Shown: positions 8,619 to 17,496, numbered from the stretch's first letter. The stretch: 34,716 nt of DNA from Deltaproteobacteria bacterium (GCA_025357175.1 JANXPS010000213.1:1-34716); one strand, 5' to 3'. The notes: generated from the letters alone by a model not told the origin. Translations and numbers: made by a program.

Positions 8619-10856
8619 GTGATGGCCGACTACCTTGAGATCATGAACCAGTTCGCAGGCGGAACGGACGCGAATGCCGTTCGCTACCTGCTGCCGGCGT
8701 TCTTCTGGGCTGCTCTGGCCATCGTCTCGTTCATCCACTGGCGCTCAGCCCGCGAAAAACGGGACCGGCTCATCTGGCTTGCGGCAATGGTCGGCCTGTC
8801 CAGGGAATTACTCCTGTTTGCGGTATACGGGGCGAACTTGCAAGGCCGGCCGCCGGGGCCGGAGTGGCTGCGTCTGATGCCGCCGCTGGAACACGCGATG
8901 ACCCTGGTCGCAAGCGTCATGATGTGCTACGCGTTCATGCGCTGCGTCCTTCGCTGGAACCCCCTTCCACGAAAGGTGTTGTCGCCGTTGCTCGGGGTGA
9001 TGACGCTGCTTTACCTCCTCGTCGAATTCGCCTGGCTCAATCACCTTGAATCGCATCCCGGCGCGTCCTTCGACCGGTTCCCCGGCCACGGGTTGCTTCA
9101 CGTCGCGGGCACGTTCCTGCTGGGAGGCCTGTTCGCCGCGGCACTCTCCGAACTGTTCTGGGGCAGGCGGCGCGTTCCTCTCGTGCTGCTGCCCGCCATC
9201 GCTTTCCTGACGCTGGAAGAGGCGCTGATGTCGGCAGGTCCCGTTGTCGGATATGCGGACCCCGCCGTCCTCGAGATCGTCCGGCACAACCTTCACCTGT
9301 GGTCGATTCCGCTGTTTATCGGAGTTTACTGGCGGGAGTTGCGAAACCGGATGGAAGAAACCGAGAGAACGCGCTCGGGCCTGTTCGAACTGAGTCCCGC
9401 CATGTTGTGCATGGCCGATTTCGGCGGAAACATTCGTTTTGCCAATCCCGCCTCGCTCCGGATCCTCGGGATGTCTCCGGCGTCGCTCAACGGCCGGCGG
9501 CTGGCCGAATTCTGCCGTCCGCCTGCTCCGGCGGCGTTCGACCTGGATGCGATCCGGGAATCGCGCGAGGCCGTCAATATCGAGGCCCCCCACGCATTCC
9601 CCGGGGAGGCGACGCCCCGCTGGCTCCACTGGACATTCAGGCCCGAGCCGAGAAGCCGCCGGATATTCGTGCTGGCCACCGATGCGACCGTCCAGAAGCG
9701 GGCCCACGACGCCCTGCTGCGAAGCGAGGAGATGGTCCGGCATTCCCACAAGATGGAGGCGGTCGGGCGGCTGGCCGGAGGCATCGCCCACGATTTCAAC
9801 AACCTGCTTACCGCGATCCTCGGGTACTGCGAACTGATCGGAGCGCATCCGGGAGACACCGTGCGGATACTGAAGGATGTCGGAGAGGTTCGCAAGGCCG
9901 CCGAGCGGGCGGCCGGGCTGACCCGACAGCTGCTCGCTTTCAGCCGGAGGCAGCATCTTCAGCCGCGGGTCATGGACCTGAACGAGACGCTCATGGCGAT
10001 CGAAAGCATGCTCCACAGGCTCATCGGCGAGGATATCGACCTGGTGACGCGTCCAGGGGAGAGCCTCGGCAAGATCATGGCCGACCCCGGGCAGATCGAA
10101 CAGGTCATCGTCAACCTCGTCGTCAATGCGCGCGACGCAATGCCCGGCGGGGGGACGATCCTGCTCGCCACGAGCAACCTCGTCGATGAGGGACTCGTCG
10201 CCCTCGAGGTTCGCGACGGCGGGTGCGGGATGGACGAGGCGACGCAGGCGCGGGTTTTCGAGCCGTTTTTCACGACGAAGGAGACGGGAAAGGGGACCGG
10301 GCTCGGACTGTCGACCGTTTACGGGATCATCCAGCAAAGCGGGGGCAGTGTCCGGGTATCGAGCAAGCCGGGCGTCGGCACGGCTTTCATCGTGACCTTC
10401 CCGATGGCGGACGGGCGGGAACCGCATGATTCGCGCGACGCTCCCGAGGCCGTATCGCCGCTTCCCGGCTCCGAGCGGATCCTGCTGGTCGAGGACGAGG
10501 ATTCGGTCCGCGAGATGGTCCGGGAGAGTCTCCAGCGCCACGGCTACGCGGTCCGCGAGGCGTGCGACGGCCGCGAGGCGCTATCGATCTATGGGGCGAA
10601 CCCGGGCGCCTTCGACATGGTCCTGACCGACGTGGTCATGCCGGGCATGAGCGGCGGACAGCTGGCGTCGGAACTCCGCACGCTCGACCCTTCGGTGAAG
10701 GTCCTTTTCATGTCGGGCTATTCGGACGACGAACTGGTCAGCCGGGGCGTTTCGAGGCACGGGATGTCGTTCATCGAGAAACCGTTCACGCAGGAGGCGC
10801 TTTCGCGAAAGGTTCGGGGGGTGCTCGAGTCGGACCTCGCGGGGAATCCCGGTTAG
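8619..10856 (+). CDS. Hybrid sensor histidine kinase (multi-TM sensor, PAS, HisKA, HATPase, REC)
   Basis: A 745-aa membrane kinase. Residues 1 to about 240 form six or seven hydrophobic helices that I do not recognise as a named sensor domain. A PAS-like domain follows (about 248-365, FELSPAMLCMADFGGNIRFANPAS). Next come HisKA with AGGIAHDFNNLL (phospho-acceptor His391), a HATPase domain with N-box NLVVNARDAMP and G-boxes DGGCGM and GTGLGLS, and a C-terminal receiver domain with acceptor Asp671 (LTDVVMPGMSG) and the VLFMSGYSDDE segment. No separate response regulator or output gene is adjacent, so the output is unknown. The start is GTG 8619 or the next ATG 8622; neither has a clear ribosome site. 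Its stop overlaps the convergent methyltransferase gene by 4 bases. Confidence 0.93.
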   Translation: MMADYLEIMNQFAGGTDANAVRYLLPAFFWAALAIVSFIHWRSAREKRDRLIWLAAMVGLSRELLLFAVYGANLQGRPPGPEWLRLMPPLEHAMTLVASVMMCYAFMRCVLRWNPLPRKVLSPLLGVMTLLYLLVEFAWLNHLESHPGASFDRFPGHGLLHVAGTFLLGGLFAAALSELFWGRRRVPLVLLPAIAFLTLEEALMSAGPVVGYADPAVLEIVRHNLHLWSIPLFIGVYWRELRNRMEETERTRSGLFELSPAMLCMADFGGNIRFANPASLRILGMSPASLNGRRLAEFCRPPAPAAFDLDAIRESREAVNIEAPHAFPGEATPRWLHWTFRPEPRSRRIFVLATDATVQKRAHDALLRSEEMVRHSHKMEAVGRLAGGIAHDFNNLLTAILGYCELIGAHPGDTVRILKDVGEVRKAAERAAGLTRQLLAFSRRQHLQPRVMDLNETLMAIESMLHRLIGEDIDLVTRPGESLGKIMADPGQIEQVIVNLVVNARDAMPGGGTILLATSNLVDEGLVALEVRDGGCGMDEATQARVFEPFFTTKETGKGTGLGLSTVYGIIQQSGGSVRVSSKPGVGTAFIVTFPMADGREPHDSRDAPEAVSPLPGSERILLVEDEDSVREMVRESLQRHGYAVREACDGREALSIYGANPGAFDMVLTDVVMPGMSGGQLASELRTLDPSVKVLFMSGYSDDELVSRGVSRHGMSFIEKPFTQEALSRKVRGVLESDLAGNPG

Positions 10857-12061
10857 CCGACGCGTGCCCTCAACATCGCCAGCGTCTCGATGTGGTGCGT
10901 CTGCGGGAAGAAGTCGAGCATGGTCACGGACTCGACCGAATAGCGGTCGGAAAGGGAGGACAAGTCGCGCGCGAGCGTCGCGGGGTCGCACGAGACGAAG
11001 GCGATGCGGGGCGCCCCGATTTTCAGCACCAGCGCCCTTGCGGCCGGCGACAGCCCGGTGCGGGGGGGATCGAGCAGGACGACATCGAATATGCCGTTGC
11101 TCCGAAAGCGCTCGACCGGGCTTTTGACCGCCCGGCACCGGTCCGACAGCCCGTTGCCGGCGATGTTTCGCTGAAGGTCCCGAAAAGAGTCGTCGTGCCC
11201 CTCGACCGCGACGACGTCACAGCCGCGGGCCGCGATCGGCAGCGCAAAATTGCCGGCGCCGGCGTAAAGGTCGAGGACACGGCGCTTCTCCCCGTCCCCG
11301 CAGCACAATTCCGCCAGGCGGTCGATCAGCGACAGGTTCACGCGCCAGTTGGCCTGGAGGAAGCTCCCCGGTCCGACCGTGTAGGCCAGTTTTCCGATCG
11401 GGAACGACAGCGTCTGCTTTCCCCAGCCCCGGTCGGCGAAGGCGGCGCCGGCGACGCCCGACGCTTCGAGGTGAGCCGCCAGATCCGCGTCGAAGCGGCG
11501 GTCGCGGAATCGGAGGATCGTGTCGTCGCCAAGACTCAGGACCCGCAGTTCGTCGACCCCGCCGGAGCCGGGCAGGCCGGACAGCCTCGGGAGCAGCCGG
11601 TTGATCCCATCCGTCATCAGCAGGCACCGATCGATGTGCACCCGTTCGTGGCTTGCCTCGCGCAGGAGCGACGGCCCCCTCGAGTCGAGCCGGAACGTGC
11701 CGCGCGCCCGATATCCGAACGGCTCGGACGGGATGACGTCGATGTCGGCGCATTCGAGCTTCCCGATGCGGCGAAGGACGTCCCGCAGCACCTCGGCTTT
11801 CATCTCAAGTTGATAAGGGTAGGCCGCGTGCTGCAACTGGCACCCGCCGCAGATGCCGTAGTACGGGCAGGGTGGTGAGATGCGGTGGGGGGATGGTTCG
11901 ATGACCCCGGTTGCCCGCGCGAACCGGTGGCTCTTCTTCGATCCGGTGATTTCCGCCTCGACCGTTTCACCCGGAAGCGCCCCGTGCACGAAATGGACGA
12001 TCCCGCCGTCCATCGCCACGGACGTTCCGCCCATGGCGGGCCGAAGCGCGGTGAGGATCAC
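10853..12061 (-). CDS. rlmD: 23S rRNA (uracil-5-)-methyltransferase, RlmD/RumA-type
   Basis: SAM-dependent RNA m5U methyltransferase, 402 aa. An N-terminal TRAM-like domain (VAMDGGIVHFVHGALPGE, about 15-32) is followed by an iron-sulphur motif C65-x5-C71-x2-C74 with a fourth Cys in HIDRC, the RlmD/RumA pattern that is absent from TrmA. The SAM fold has LDLYAGAGNFALP. The catalytic end has VLLDPPRTGL, the nucleophile Cys in FVSCDPATLARDL, and HIETLAML. The GTG at 12061 is chosen because the TRAM domain begins upstream of the first ATG and GGGAG lies 10 bases before it. The frame continues far upstream, but that part is a shadow of the next gene. It starts 2 bases after the PilZ-like gene, probably as one operon. 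The precise rRNA position is inferred. Confidence 0.9.
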   Translation of the reverse strand: MILTALRPAMGGTSVAMDGGIVHFVHGALPGETVEAEITGSKKSHRFARATGVIEPSPHRISPPCPYYGICGGCQLQHAAYPYQLEMKAEVLRDVLRRIGKLECADIDVIPSEPFGYRARGTFRLDSRGPSLLREASHERVHIDRCLLMTDGINRLLPRLSGLPGSGGVDELRVLSLGDDTILRFRDRRFDADLAAHLEASGVAGAAFADRGWGKQTLSFPIGKLAYTVGPGSFLQANWRVNLSLIDRLAELCCGDGEKRRVLDLYAGAGNFALPIAARGCDVVAVEGHDDSFRDLQRNIAGNGLSDRCRAVKSPVERFRSNGIFDVVLLDPPRTGLSPAARALVLKIGAPRIAFVSCDPATLARDLSSLSDRYSVESVTMLDFFPQTHHIETLAMLRARVG

Positions 12062-12063
12062 GA

Positions 12064-12825
12064 CTACCCGTCTCCCTTGGACGCGCGGCTGCCTTCGATC
12101 GCTTCCTGCGCCCAGAACGCCTCCCGGATTTCGTTGACGATCTCGGTCTGCCGGTGGCCGATGAATCGCGCGATGCGGGCCTCGAAGGCGACGTCGCCCT
12201 GCAGGTCGAATACGCAGCGGGTCAGGTTCCGGCCCGCGGTGGATTTCGAGACCTTGGCCAGCACTTCGAACGAGAGGTCGGGGTTGCCGGCTCCCATTGG
12301 AAGTGTTATGTGCAGCCGGGAGATCGTGCCGGGGCGAACGATGAATCCCGCGGGCAGGTCGACCGCCGCGCTTTTCAGGCAGACATCCACCAGGTTTCCC
12401 TGGATCTGCTGGTGGGCGTAGTCGATCTCGGTCGCCCGGGCCTGCTGCAGCGCGACTCGGACATAGTTGCGGTTTTCGGCGAGGACCTGCGTGTAGAGGA
12501 AATTCTTGAGAGACACTTCGCGCGACGGCACCTTGACGTAGAAAACCTCCGCGAGGATCTCTTTCGGAAAGTGGCCGCTCTTGATGAAGGTGCTCTTGTC
12601 CTGGCGGATCGCGATGGTCTGGTAGGCGTGCGTCCGGAATTCGACGAACTCGTTGTCGATTCCCAGGATTTCCGCCGGGTAGTTGATCGGGATGCCCTTG
12701 TAATAGTTCAGCATCGAAATGTCGTTGTCGATCTCGCCGGACATGATCCGGCGGAAAACGTCCAGGATTTCCCGGATGCTCCCGCCGTAATCCGCCTTGT
12801 CGACCGGATTGCAATACTCGTTCAT
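12064..12825 (-). CDS. PilZ-domain-like protein (putative c-di-GMP binding)
   Basis: A 253-aa soluble protein. The N-terminal half (about 30-125) looks like a YcgR-type PilZN barrel. The C-terminal half resembles PilZ: RNYVR gives the RxxxR c-di-GMP motif, and the end (CVFDLQGDVAFEARIARFI, then RQTEIVNEI) matches the usual last strand and helix of PilZ domains. The second motif, normally D/NxSxxG, is degenerate here (DVCLKS), so nucleotide binding is uncertain. It lies directly upstream of the rRNA methyltransferase gene and only 30 bases from the divergent cyclase gene. A three-codon ORF (MPR) overlaps its start as ATGA. It could act in motility or surface switching. The family assignment is by motif reading only. 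Confidence 0.6.
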   Translation of the reverse strand: MNEYCNPVDKADYGGSIREILDVFRRIMSGEIDNDISMLNYYKGIPINYPAEILGIDNEFVEFRTHAYQTIAIRQDKSTFIKSGHFPKEILAEVFYVKVPSREVSLKNFLYTQVLAENRNYVRVALQQARATEIDYAHQQIQGNLVDVCLKSAAVDLPAGFIVRPGTISRLHITLPMGAGNPDLSFEVLAKVSKSTAGRNLTRCVFDLQGDVAFEARIARFIGHRQTEIVNEIREAFWAQEAIEGSRASKGDG

Positions 12826-12833
12826 CGTGGCAT
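12822..12833 (-). promoter_or_regulatory. Three-codon upstream ORF overlapping the PilZ-like start
   Basis: ATG CCA CGA TGA: its stop overlaps the ATG of the PilZ-like gene. The purine-rich AAAGG lies about 4-5 bases before this mini-ORF but about 12 bases before the gene's own ATG, so ribosomes may reach the gene by re-initiation. A chance occurrence is also possible. Confidence 0.25.
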
Positions 12834-12855
12834 GATACCTTTTTCAGGGAGCCCT

Positions 12856-13461
12856 ATGGAGACCAAACCCGCGACAACCGTATTCGATATCAGCGTGCCG
12901 TTGGGTGCAGGCGCCCCGGACTATCCGGGGGATCCGCCATTCCGGCGGGAGGCGGTGGCCACGCTCGCAGACGGACCCTATTCGCTGTCGCGGCTGTCGA
13001 TGAGCGCCCATTCCGGGACGCACCTCGATTTTCCCGCGCACGTGATCCCGGGGGGCAGGAGCGCGGCAGATTATCCGGCCGCCGGTTTCATCCTCCCCGC
13101 CGTCGTCGTCCATCTCCTGGCGGATGCCGCGGCCGTCACCCACGAGGATGTGCTGCGGGCGCGGCTGCAACCCGGCGACGCCATCCTGTTCCGGACCGTC
13201 CTTCCGGTCGCCTTGACTCCCGAGGCCGCTCGCGCCTGCGTCGGCGCGGAGGCGCGGCTGGCGGGGATCGATACGATGAGCGTCGACCGGTACGAAGACG
13301 TCGACCTGCCCGTTCACCGGATCCTGCTCGGCAACGACATCCTGGTCCTCGAAGGGATCGACCTTTCGAGGGTCCCTCCCGGCCGCTACACGCTGTCCTG
13401 CCTGCCGCTCCTGATTCCGGGCTGCGAGGCGTCGCCCGTTCGCGCCGTCCTTTTGGGCTGA
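12856..13461 (+). CDS. Cyclase family protein (kynurenine-formamidase-like metal hydrolase)
   Basis: A 201-aa soluble enzyme of the cyclase/kynurenine formamidase superfamily. The metal-binding signature HxGTHxDxPxH is present as HSGTHLDFPAH (about residues 52-62). The fold begins with FDISVPLGAGAPDYPGDPPF, where the P.YPGDP pattern is typical. A late G-I-D-T-M-S-V-D-R segment and PGRYTLSCLPLLIPG complete the family pattern. The start at 12856 has AGGGAG at 12846-12851. An in-frame ATG at 12832 has no ribosome site. No tryptophan-degradation gene is nearby, so the true substrate (N-formylkynurenine or another amide/lactone) is unknown. The next gene, dtd, follows after 8 bases. Confidence 0.85.
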   Translation: METKPATTVFDISVPLGAGAPDYPGDPPFRREAVATLADGPYSLSRLSMSAHSGTHLDFPAHVIPGGRSAADYPAAGFILPAVVVHLLADAAAVTHEDVLRARLQPGDAILFRTVLPVALTPEAARACVGAEARLAGIDTMSVDRYEDVDLPVHRILLGNDILVLEGIDLSRVPPGRYTLSCLPLLIPGCEASPVRAVLLG

Positions 13462-13469
13462 ATCATCCG

Positions 13470-13910
13470 ATGCGAGCCGTGGTCCAGCGAGTGACGAGCG
13501 CTTCGGTTTCCTCCGGCGGAGAGGTGATCGGGGCGATCGGGCACGGGCTCCTCGTCCTGGTGGGGATCGGCAAGGGGGACGCCTCCGACCAGATGCGGTG
13601 GATGTGCGACAAGATCGCGAAGCTGCGCATCTTCTACGACGATTCAGGCAAGATGAACCGCTCCGTGCTCGACGTCGGAGGCGGCATTCTTCTCGTGTCG
13701 CAGTTCACGCTGTACGGCGACGCGCGCAAGGGCACCCGCCCCGGATTCGACGCTGCCGCACCGCCCTCCGTGGCCGAACCGCTTTACGACGAAATGGTTC
13801 GCCACATGCGCGCCACCCTTCCCGTTCCCGTCGAAACCGGCCGATTCGGCGCCGACATGTCGGTTGCGCTGGTGAACGACGGTCCCGTCACGCTCCTGCT
13901 CGAACGTTGA
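13470..13910 (+). CDS. dtd: D-aminoacyl-tRNA deacylase
   Basis: A 146-aa enzyme that removes D-amino acids (and glycine) wrongly attached to tRNA. It has normal family length and opens with MRAVVQRVTSASV. The active-site motif SQFTLYGD is present at about residues 75-82. The C-terminal cross-subunit motif NDGPVTLLLE at about 136-145 carries the Gly-cisPro-type contact region as in DTD. The usual RPSF near the middle reads RPGF here. It lies 8 bases behind the cyclase gene and is likely co-transcribed with it. The start is unambiguous. A T6 run follows the stop, but no convincing stem precedes it. Confidence 0.95.
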   Translation: MRAVVQRVTSASVSSGGEVIGAIGHGLLVLVGIGKGDASDQMRWMCDKIAKLRIFYDDSGKMNRSVLDVGGGILLVSQFTLYGDARKGTRPGFDAAAPPSVAEPLYDEMVRHMRATLPVPVETGRFGADMSVALVNDGPVTLLLER

Positions 13911-13982
13911 TCCCCTTTTTTCACCGGCTATTCACCATCCTTTCCGGAAGCGAAGGAGCGGAAGCGGCATCTTAATATTCAA

Positions 13983-16049
13983 ATGGGAAATGAGTCCGAA
14001 ATGAGAGAAGGCCGTTATCCCGCCTGGGCTTGGTTTGCGCCTGCCCTGCTTTCCGGCGTCTTTCTGGTCGTTCTGGGAATCATGCTTTACGTCATGCAGA
14101 TCCGGACCGCTGACGAAAACGCCAGGTCGCTCGAGAGCGATTCGGCGGCGGCGGGCGACGCGGTCCGGGGACGTCTCGAAGCCGACCGCAACTTCATACT
14201 TTCCCTTTCCGACGATCTCGCCCGGGATGCCATCGACGAAGTGGCATTCCAGGAGCGAGTCACGCGGTATGTCATCGACCACCCGGAAGTGCTTTCCGTG
14301 CGATGGGTGAGTCCCGACCTGATCGTCCACCGGCAGGCGCCCGTTGACCCGTCGAGCAGGATCGTCGGCACGCCCGTCACGGCGGCGGTGTCCTCGCGTG
14401 CGATACGGCTGGCGATCGATGGGCGGCGGTCTCTCTGGACGCGGCCGTTCAACGACCCCTCCGGAAACCCGTCCTTCGAACTCTGGGTGCCCGTCATTCG
14501 GGAAGAGGGGCTGTACGGGCTGTTCGGTGCCCGGTTTTCATGCGAGGGCCTCATCCGCCGGTCGATGTCCCCGCCCCTGATGCTCGATTACCGGTTGACG
14601 GTCGAAGACGGTCTCGGTGGGGTCATCGTCGCGCTTCCTTCCGTCGACCGTGTCGATCCGAAATATTCGAAGGGGGTCCCGCTCGATCCACCGGGCTACG
14701 GCATATCGCTTCTGATGGAGCGTTACGGCAGCCGGTTGTGGGGGTGGGGGATGATCGCGATGGCGGTCACCTGCGTCGCGCTGGCGTCCGGGATGGGATT
14801 CGGGATGTGGATGCTCGCCCGCTCCATCGCTGTTCGAAAGCGGGCGGAAGGCGCCTTGCGTGCCAGCAACGAGGCGCTGGTATCGCTGCTGGAGCGCGAG
14901 CGGATGATGGAGGACCGTCTCCGCGAATCCGCCAAGATGGAAGCTGTGGGGCGGCTCGCCGGCGGCATCGCGCACGACTTCAACAACCTGCTCACCGCGA
15001 TTCTCGGGTACAGCGACCTGCTCATGCACCGGCTTCCCGAGGACGACATGATGCGCCGGGAGGTCGGCGAGATCCAGAAGGCCGGGGAGCGCGCAGCGGC
15101 GCTGACACGGCAGCTTCTCGCATTCGGGCGGAAGCAGATGATGCAGCCGCTGCGGATCGACCTCAAGGAAGTCGTCCGTGGAATGGAACGGATGCTCGCG
15201 CGGCTTGCCGGAGAGAACGTCGAACTGACCGTGGACGAGGGGTCCGGCCCCATGACCGTACTCGCGGACCGGGGGCAGATCGAGCAGGCGATCGTCAATC
15301 TGGTTTCGAACGCGCGCGATGCGATGCCGGAGGGCGGCAGGCTGACGATCGCGATTTCCGCGGAGGCGGGAGACATCCTGCTTTCGGTGAAGGATTCCGG
15401 TCGGGGGATCGACGAAAAGACCCGCGCTCACCTTTTCGAGCCGTTCTTCACGACCAAGGAGCGAGGAAAGGGGACGGGGATGGGCCTCCCGACCGTATAC
15501 GGGATCGTGGCCCAGAGCGGCGGCCGCATCGATGTCGAGAGTGCGCCCGGAGAGGGCACCGATATCCGGATTCGTCTTCCGAGTGTGGAACCGGAGCAGG
15601 CGGTTCAGGGGGAGAGTCCCCGTTCTGCTCCCGGCGAGCCGATTCCGATTTCCCCAGGAAAGACCATCCTCCTGGCCGAGGACGAATCGGTGATCCGGAC
15701 GCTGGTCGCATCAATCCTCGCACGCGAGGGGCTCGCGGTGCTCGAGGCCGGCGACGGGGTCGAGGCGCTGCGGATAGCCGGGGAGCAGGCCGGCCCGATC
15801 GACCTGTTGCTGACCGACGTCATGATGCCGCGCATGGGCGGCCGCGAGCTGGCCGATCGCCTGGTCCGCCTCAGGCCCGGGACCAAGGTGCTGTTCATGT
15901 CAGGCTATCCGGATGATGCCCTGGGCGTCGAGGGTGTCATGCCGGAGAAGGTGGCGTTTCTTGCCAAGCCCTTCACGCCGGATGCCGTCGCCCGCAAGGT
16001 GCGCGACCTGCTCGAAGGAAGACCGGAGACAGGAATCCGACCGGGATAA
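13983..16049 (+). CDS. Hybrid sensor histidine kinase (periplasmic sensor, HisKA, HATPase, REC)
   Basis: A 688-aa membrane kinase. TM1 (about residues 17-39) and TM2 (about 250-277) flank a periplasmic domain of about 210 residues that resembles CHASE-type sensors in size and position. A short coiled coil leads to HisKA (AGGIAHDFNNLL, acceptor His331), HATPase (NLVSNARDAMP, DSGRGI, GTGMGL) and a C-terminal receiver with acceptor Asp612 (LTDVMMPRMGG). The catalytic part is closely related to the kinase at 8619. Neither has an adjacent output regulator. A second in-frame ATG at 14001 is an alternative start; neither has a strong ribosome site. The gene is convergent with gltD. The ligand is unknown. 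Confidence 0.92.
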   Translation: MGNESEMREGRYPAWAWFAPALLSGVFLVVLGIMLYVMQIRTADENARSLESDSAAAGDAVRGRLEADRNFILSLSDDLARDAIDEVAFQERVTRYVIDHPEVLSVRWVSPDLIVHRQAPVDPSSRIVGTPVTAAVSSRAIRLAIDGRRSLWTRPFNDPSGNPSFELWVPVIREEGLYGLFGARFSCEGLIRRSMSPPLMLDYRLTVEDGLGGVIVALPSVDRVDPKYSKGVPLDPPGYGISLLMERYGSRLWGWGMIAMAVTCVALASGMGFGMWMLARSIAVRKRAEGALRASNEALVSLLERERMMEDRLRESAKMEAVGRLAGGIAHDFNNLLTAILGYSDLLMHRLPEDDMMRREVGEIQKAGERAAALTRQLLAFGRKQMMQPLRIDLKEVVRGMERMLARLAGENVELTVDEGSGPMTVLADRGQIEQAIVNLVSNARDAMPEGGRLTIAISAEAGDILLSVKDSGRGIDEKTRAHLFEPFFTTKERGKGTGMGLPTVYGIVAQSGGRIDVESAPGEGTDIRIRLPSVEPEQAVQGESPRSAPGEPIPISPGKTILLAEDESVIRTLVASILAREGLAVLEAGDGVEALRIAGEQAGPIDLLLTDVMMPRMGGRELADRLVRLRPGTKVLFMSGYPDDALGVEGVMPEKVAFLAKPFTPDAVARKVRDLLEGRPETGIRPG

Positions 16050-16068
16050 CCCGTTCGGGCTCCGGCTG

Positions 16069-17496
16069 TCAGTTCGATTCGAGCCAGCCGTCGATGGCGG
16101 CCGCGGAGCGGCGGCCGAAATCGATCGCGCGGACGATGAGCGACGCGCCCATCGCGGCGTCGCCTGCGGCGAACACGCCGGGAACCGAGGTCATCGTGTT
16201 CTCGTCGGTGACGATGTTGCCTCGCGCGTCGGTCTTGATCCCCAGGTCCGTGACCAGCGGGCCGTGCTCGACGTGAACGAAGCCCATCGCCAGGAGGACC
16301 AGTTCGGCTTTCATCTCCTGGACGGATCCCGCCACCTCGGTGAACGACATCGCCCCGGCGCCATCGGTCTTCCAGTCGAGATCGACCAGCTTGAGCGCGG
16401 AGACCGCCTTGCCGTCGCCGACGATTTCGCGGGTGTTGAGGGACCAGAGGCGCGTGCACCCCTCTTCGTGGGAATAGTTGGTCCGCAGCACCTGCGGCCA
16501 GGTCGGCCACGGGTTGTTGGCGGGTCGGTGATCGGACGGCTTGGGCAGCAGCTCGATCTGGGTGATCGAGCGGGCGCCTTGCCGGCGGCTCGTGCCGACG
16601 CAGTCGGCGCCGGTGTCGCCGCCGCCGATGACGACGACGTTCTTGCCGCTCGCGCTGATCGCCTCGGCCTCGGGGACGGCGACGCCCGAGTTGCGGAGAT
16701 TCTGCTGGATCAGGAAGTCCATCGCGAAATGGACGCCGTCGAGGTCGCGTCCCGGGACCTTGAGGTCGCGCGGCACGCCCGCGCCCGCGGCGATGAGCAC
16801 CGCGTCGAACGTGCGGCGCAGGTAATGGACCGACACGTCGCTGCCCGCCGTGACGCCGGTTTCGAAGCTGACGCCTTCCGCCCGCATCTGGTCGATCCGC
16901 CGGTCGAGCAGCCACTTCTCGAGCTTGAAGTCGGGGATGCCGTACCGCAGGATGCCGCCGATCCGGTCGGACTTCTCGAAGACGGTGACCTGGTGGCCGG
17001 CGCGCGCAAGCTGCTGTGCGGCTGCGAGGCCCGCAGGGCCGGAGCCGACGATCGCCACCTTGCGGCCGGTGGAATGGCCGGCGGGTTCCGGCTGGATCCA
17101 CAACTCCCGGAAACCCCGTTCGACAATCTGCAGCTCGATCTGGCGGATCGTGACGGCGGGCTGGTTGATCGAAAGCGTGCATGCCGTTTCACAGGGTGCG
17201 GGGCAGATCCGCCCGGTGATCTCGGGAAAGTTGTTGGTCGAGTGGAGCAGGTCGAGCGCACGCTTCCATTGCTGCTTGTAGACCATGTCGTTCCAGTCGG
17301 GGATGCGGTTCTTGACGGGGCAGCCGTACGCGTGGCAGAAGGGGATTCCGCAGTCGCTGCAGCGTGCGGCCTGGGTCTCAAGTTGCGCCGTCGGCAGCAG
17401 TTCTTCGAATTCGTTGTAGTCGCCGATCCGTTCCTCGACCGTGCGGTGGGGCGCATCCTCGCGCGCATATTCCATGAAGCCGGTGCTCTTACCCAC
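16069..17496 (-). CDS. gltD: Glutamate synthase small subunit
   Basis: A 475-aa FAD/iron-sulphur subunit that takes electrons from NADPH and feeds the large subunit for glutamine + 2-oxoglutarate to 2 glutamate. The N-terminal Cys-rich domain has CSDCGIPFCHAYGCP and ICPAPCETAC, which bind two [4Fe-4S] clusters. FAD-binding GSGPAGLAAAQ lies near residue 150, NADPH-binding GGGDTGADC in the middle, and GVFAAGDAAMGASLIVRAI near the end. It starts with GTG at 17496, supported by GAGGAGG 6 bases upstream. It overlaps the end of gltB by 8 bases, so the two are translated together in the order gltB-gltD. The length is normal. Confidence 0.97.
   Translation of the reverse strand: MGKSTGFMEYAREDAPHRTVEERIGDYNEFEELLPTAQLETQAARCSDCGIPFCHAYGCPVKNRIPDWNDMVYKQQWKRALDLLHSTNNFPEITGRICPAPCETACTLSINQPAVTIRQIELQIVERGFRELWIQPEPAGHSTGRKVAIVGSGPAGLAAAQQLARAGHQVTVFEKSDRIGGILRYGIPDFKLEKWLLDRRIDQMRAEGVSFETGVTAGSDVSVHYLRRTFDAVLIAAGAGVPRDLKVPGRDLDGVHFAMDFLIQQNLRNSGVAVPEAEAISASGKNVVVIGGGDTGADCVGTSRRQGARSITQIELLPKPSDHRPANNPWPTWPQVLRTNYSHEEGCTRLWSLNTREIVGDGKAVSALKLVDLDWKTDGAGAMSFTEVAGSVQEMKAELVLLAMGFVHVEHGPLVTDLGIKTDARGNIVTDENTMTSVPGVFAAGDAAMGASLIVRAIDFGRRSAAAIDGWLESN

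Noticed and set aside
10853..12814. 653-aa reading of the rRNA methyltransferase frame
   Set aside because: The N-terminal 250 residues are an out-of-frame reading of the PilZ-like gene; the TRAM domain begins at the GTG at 12061.
13911..13982. T6 run after dtd as a terminator, and TAATAT before the second kinase as a promoter
   Set aside because: No stem precedes the T run, and no -35 hexamer is at suitable distance from TAATAT.
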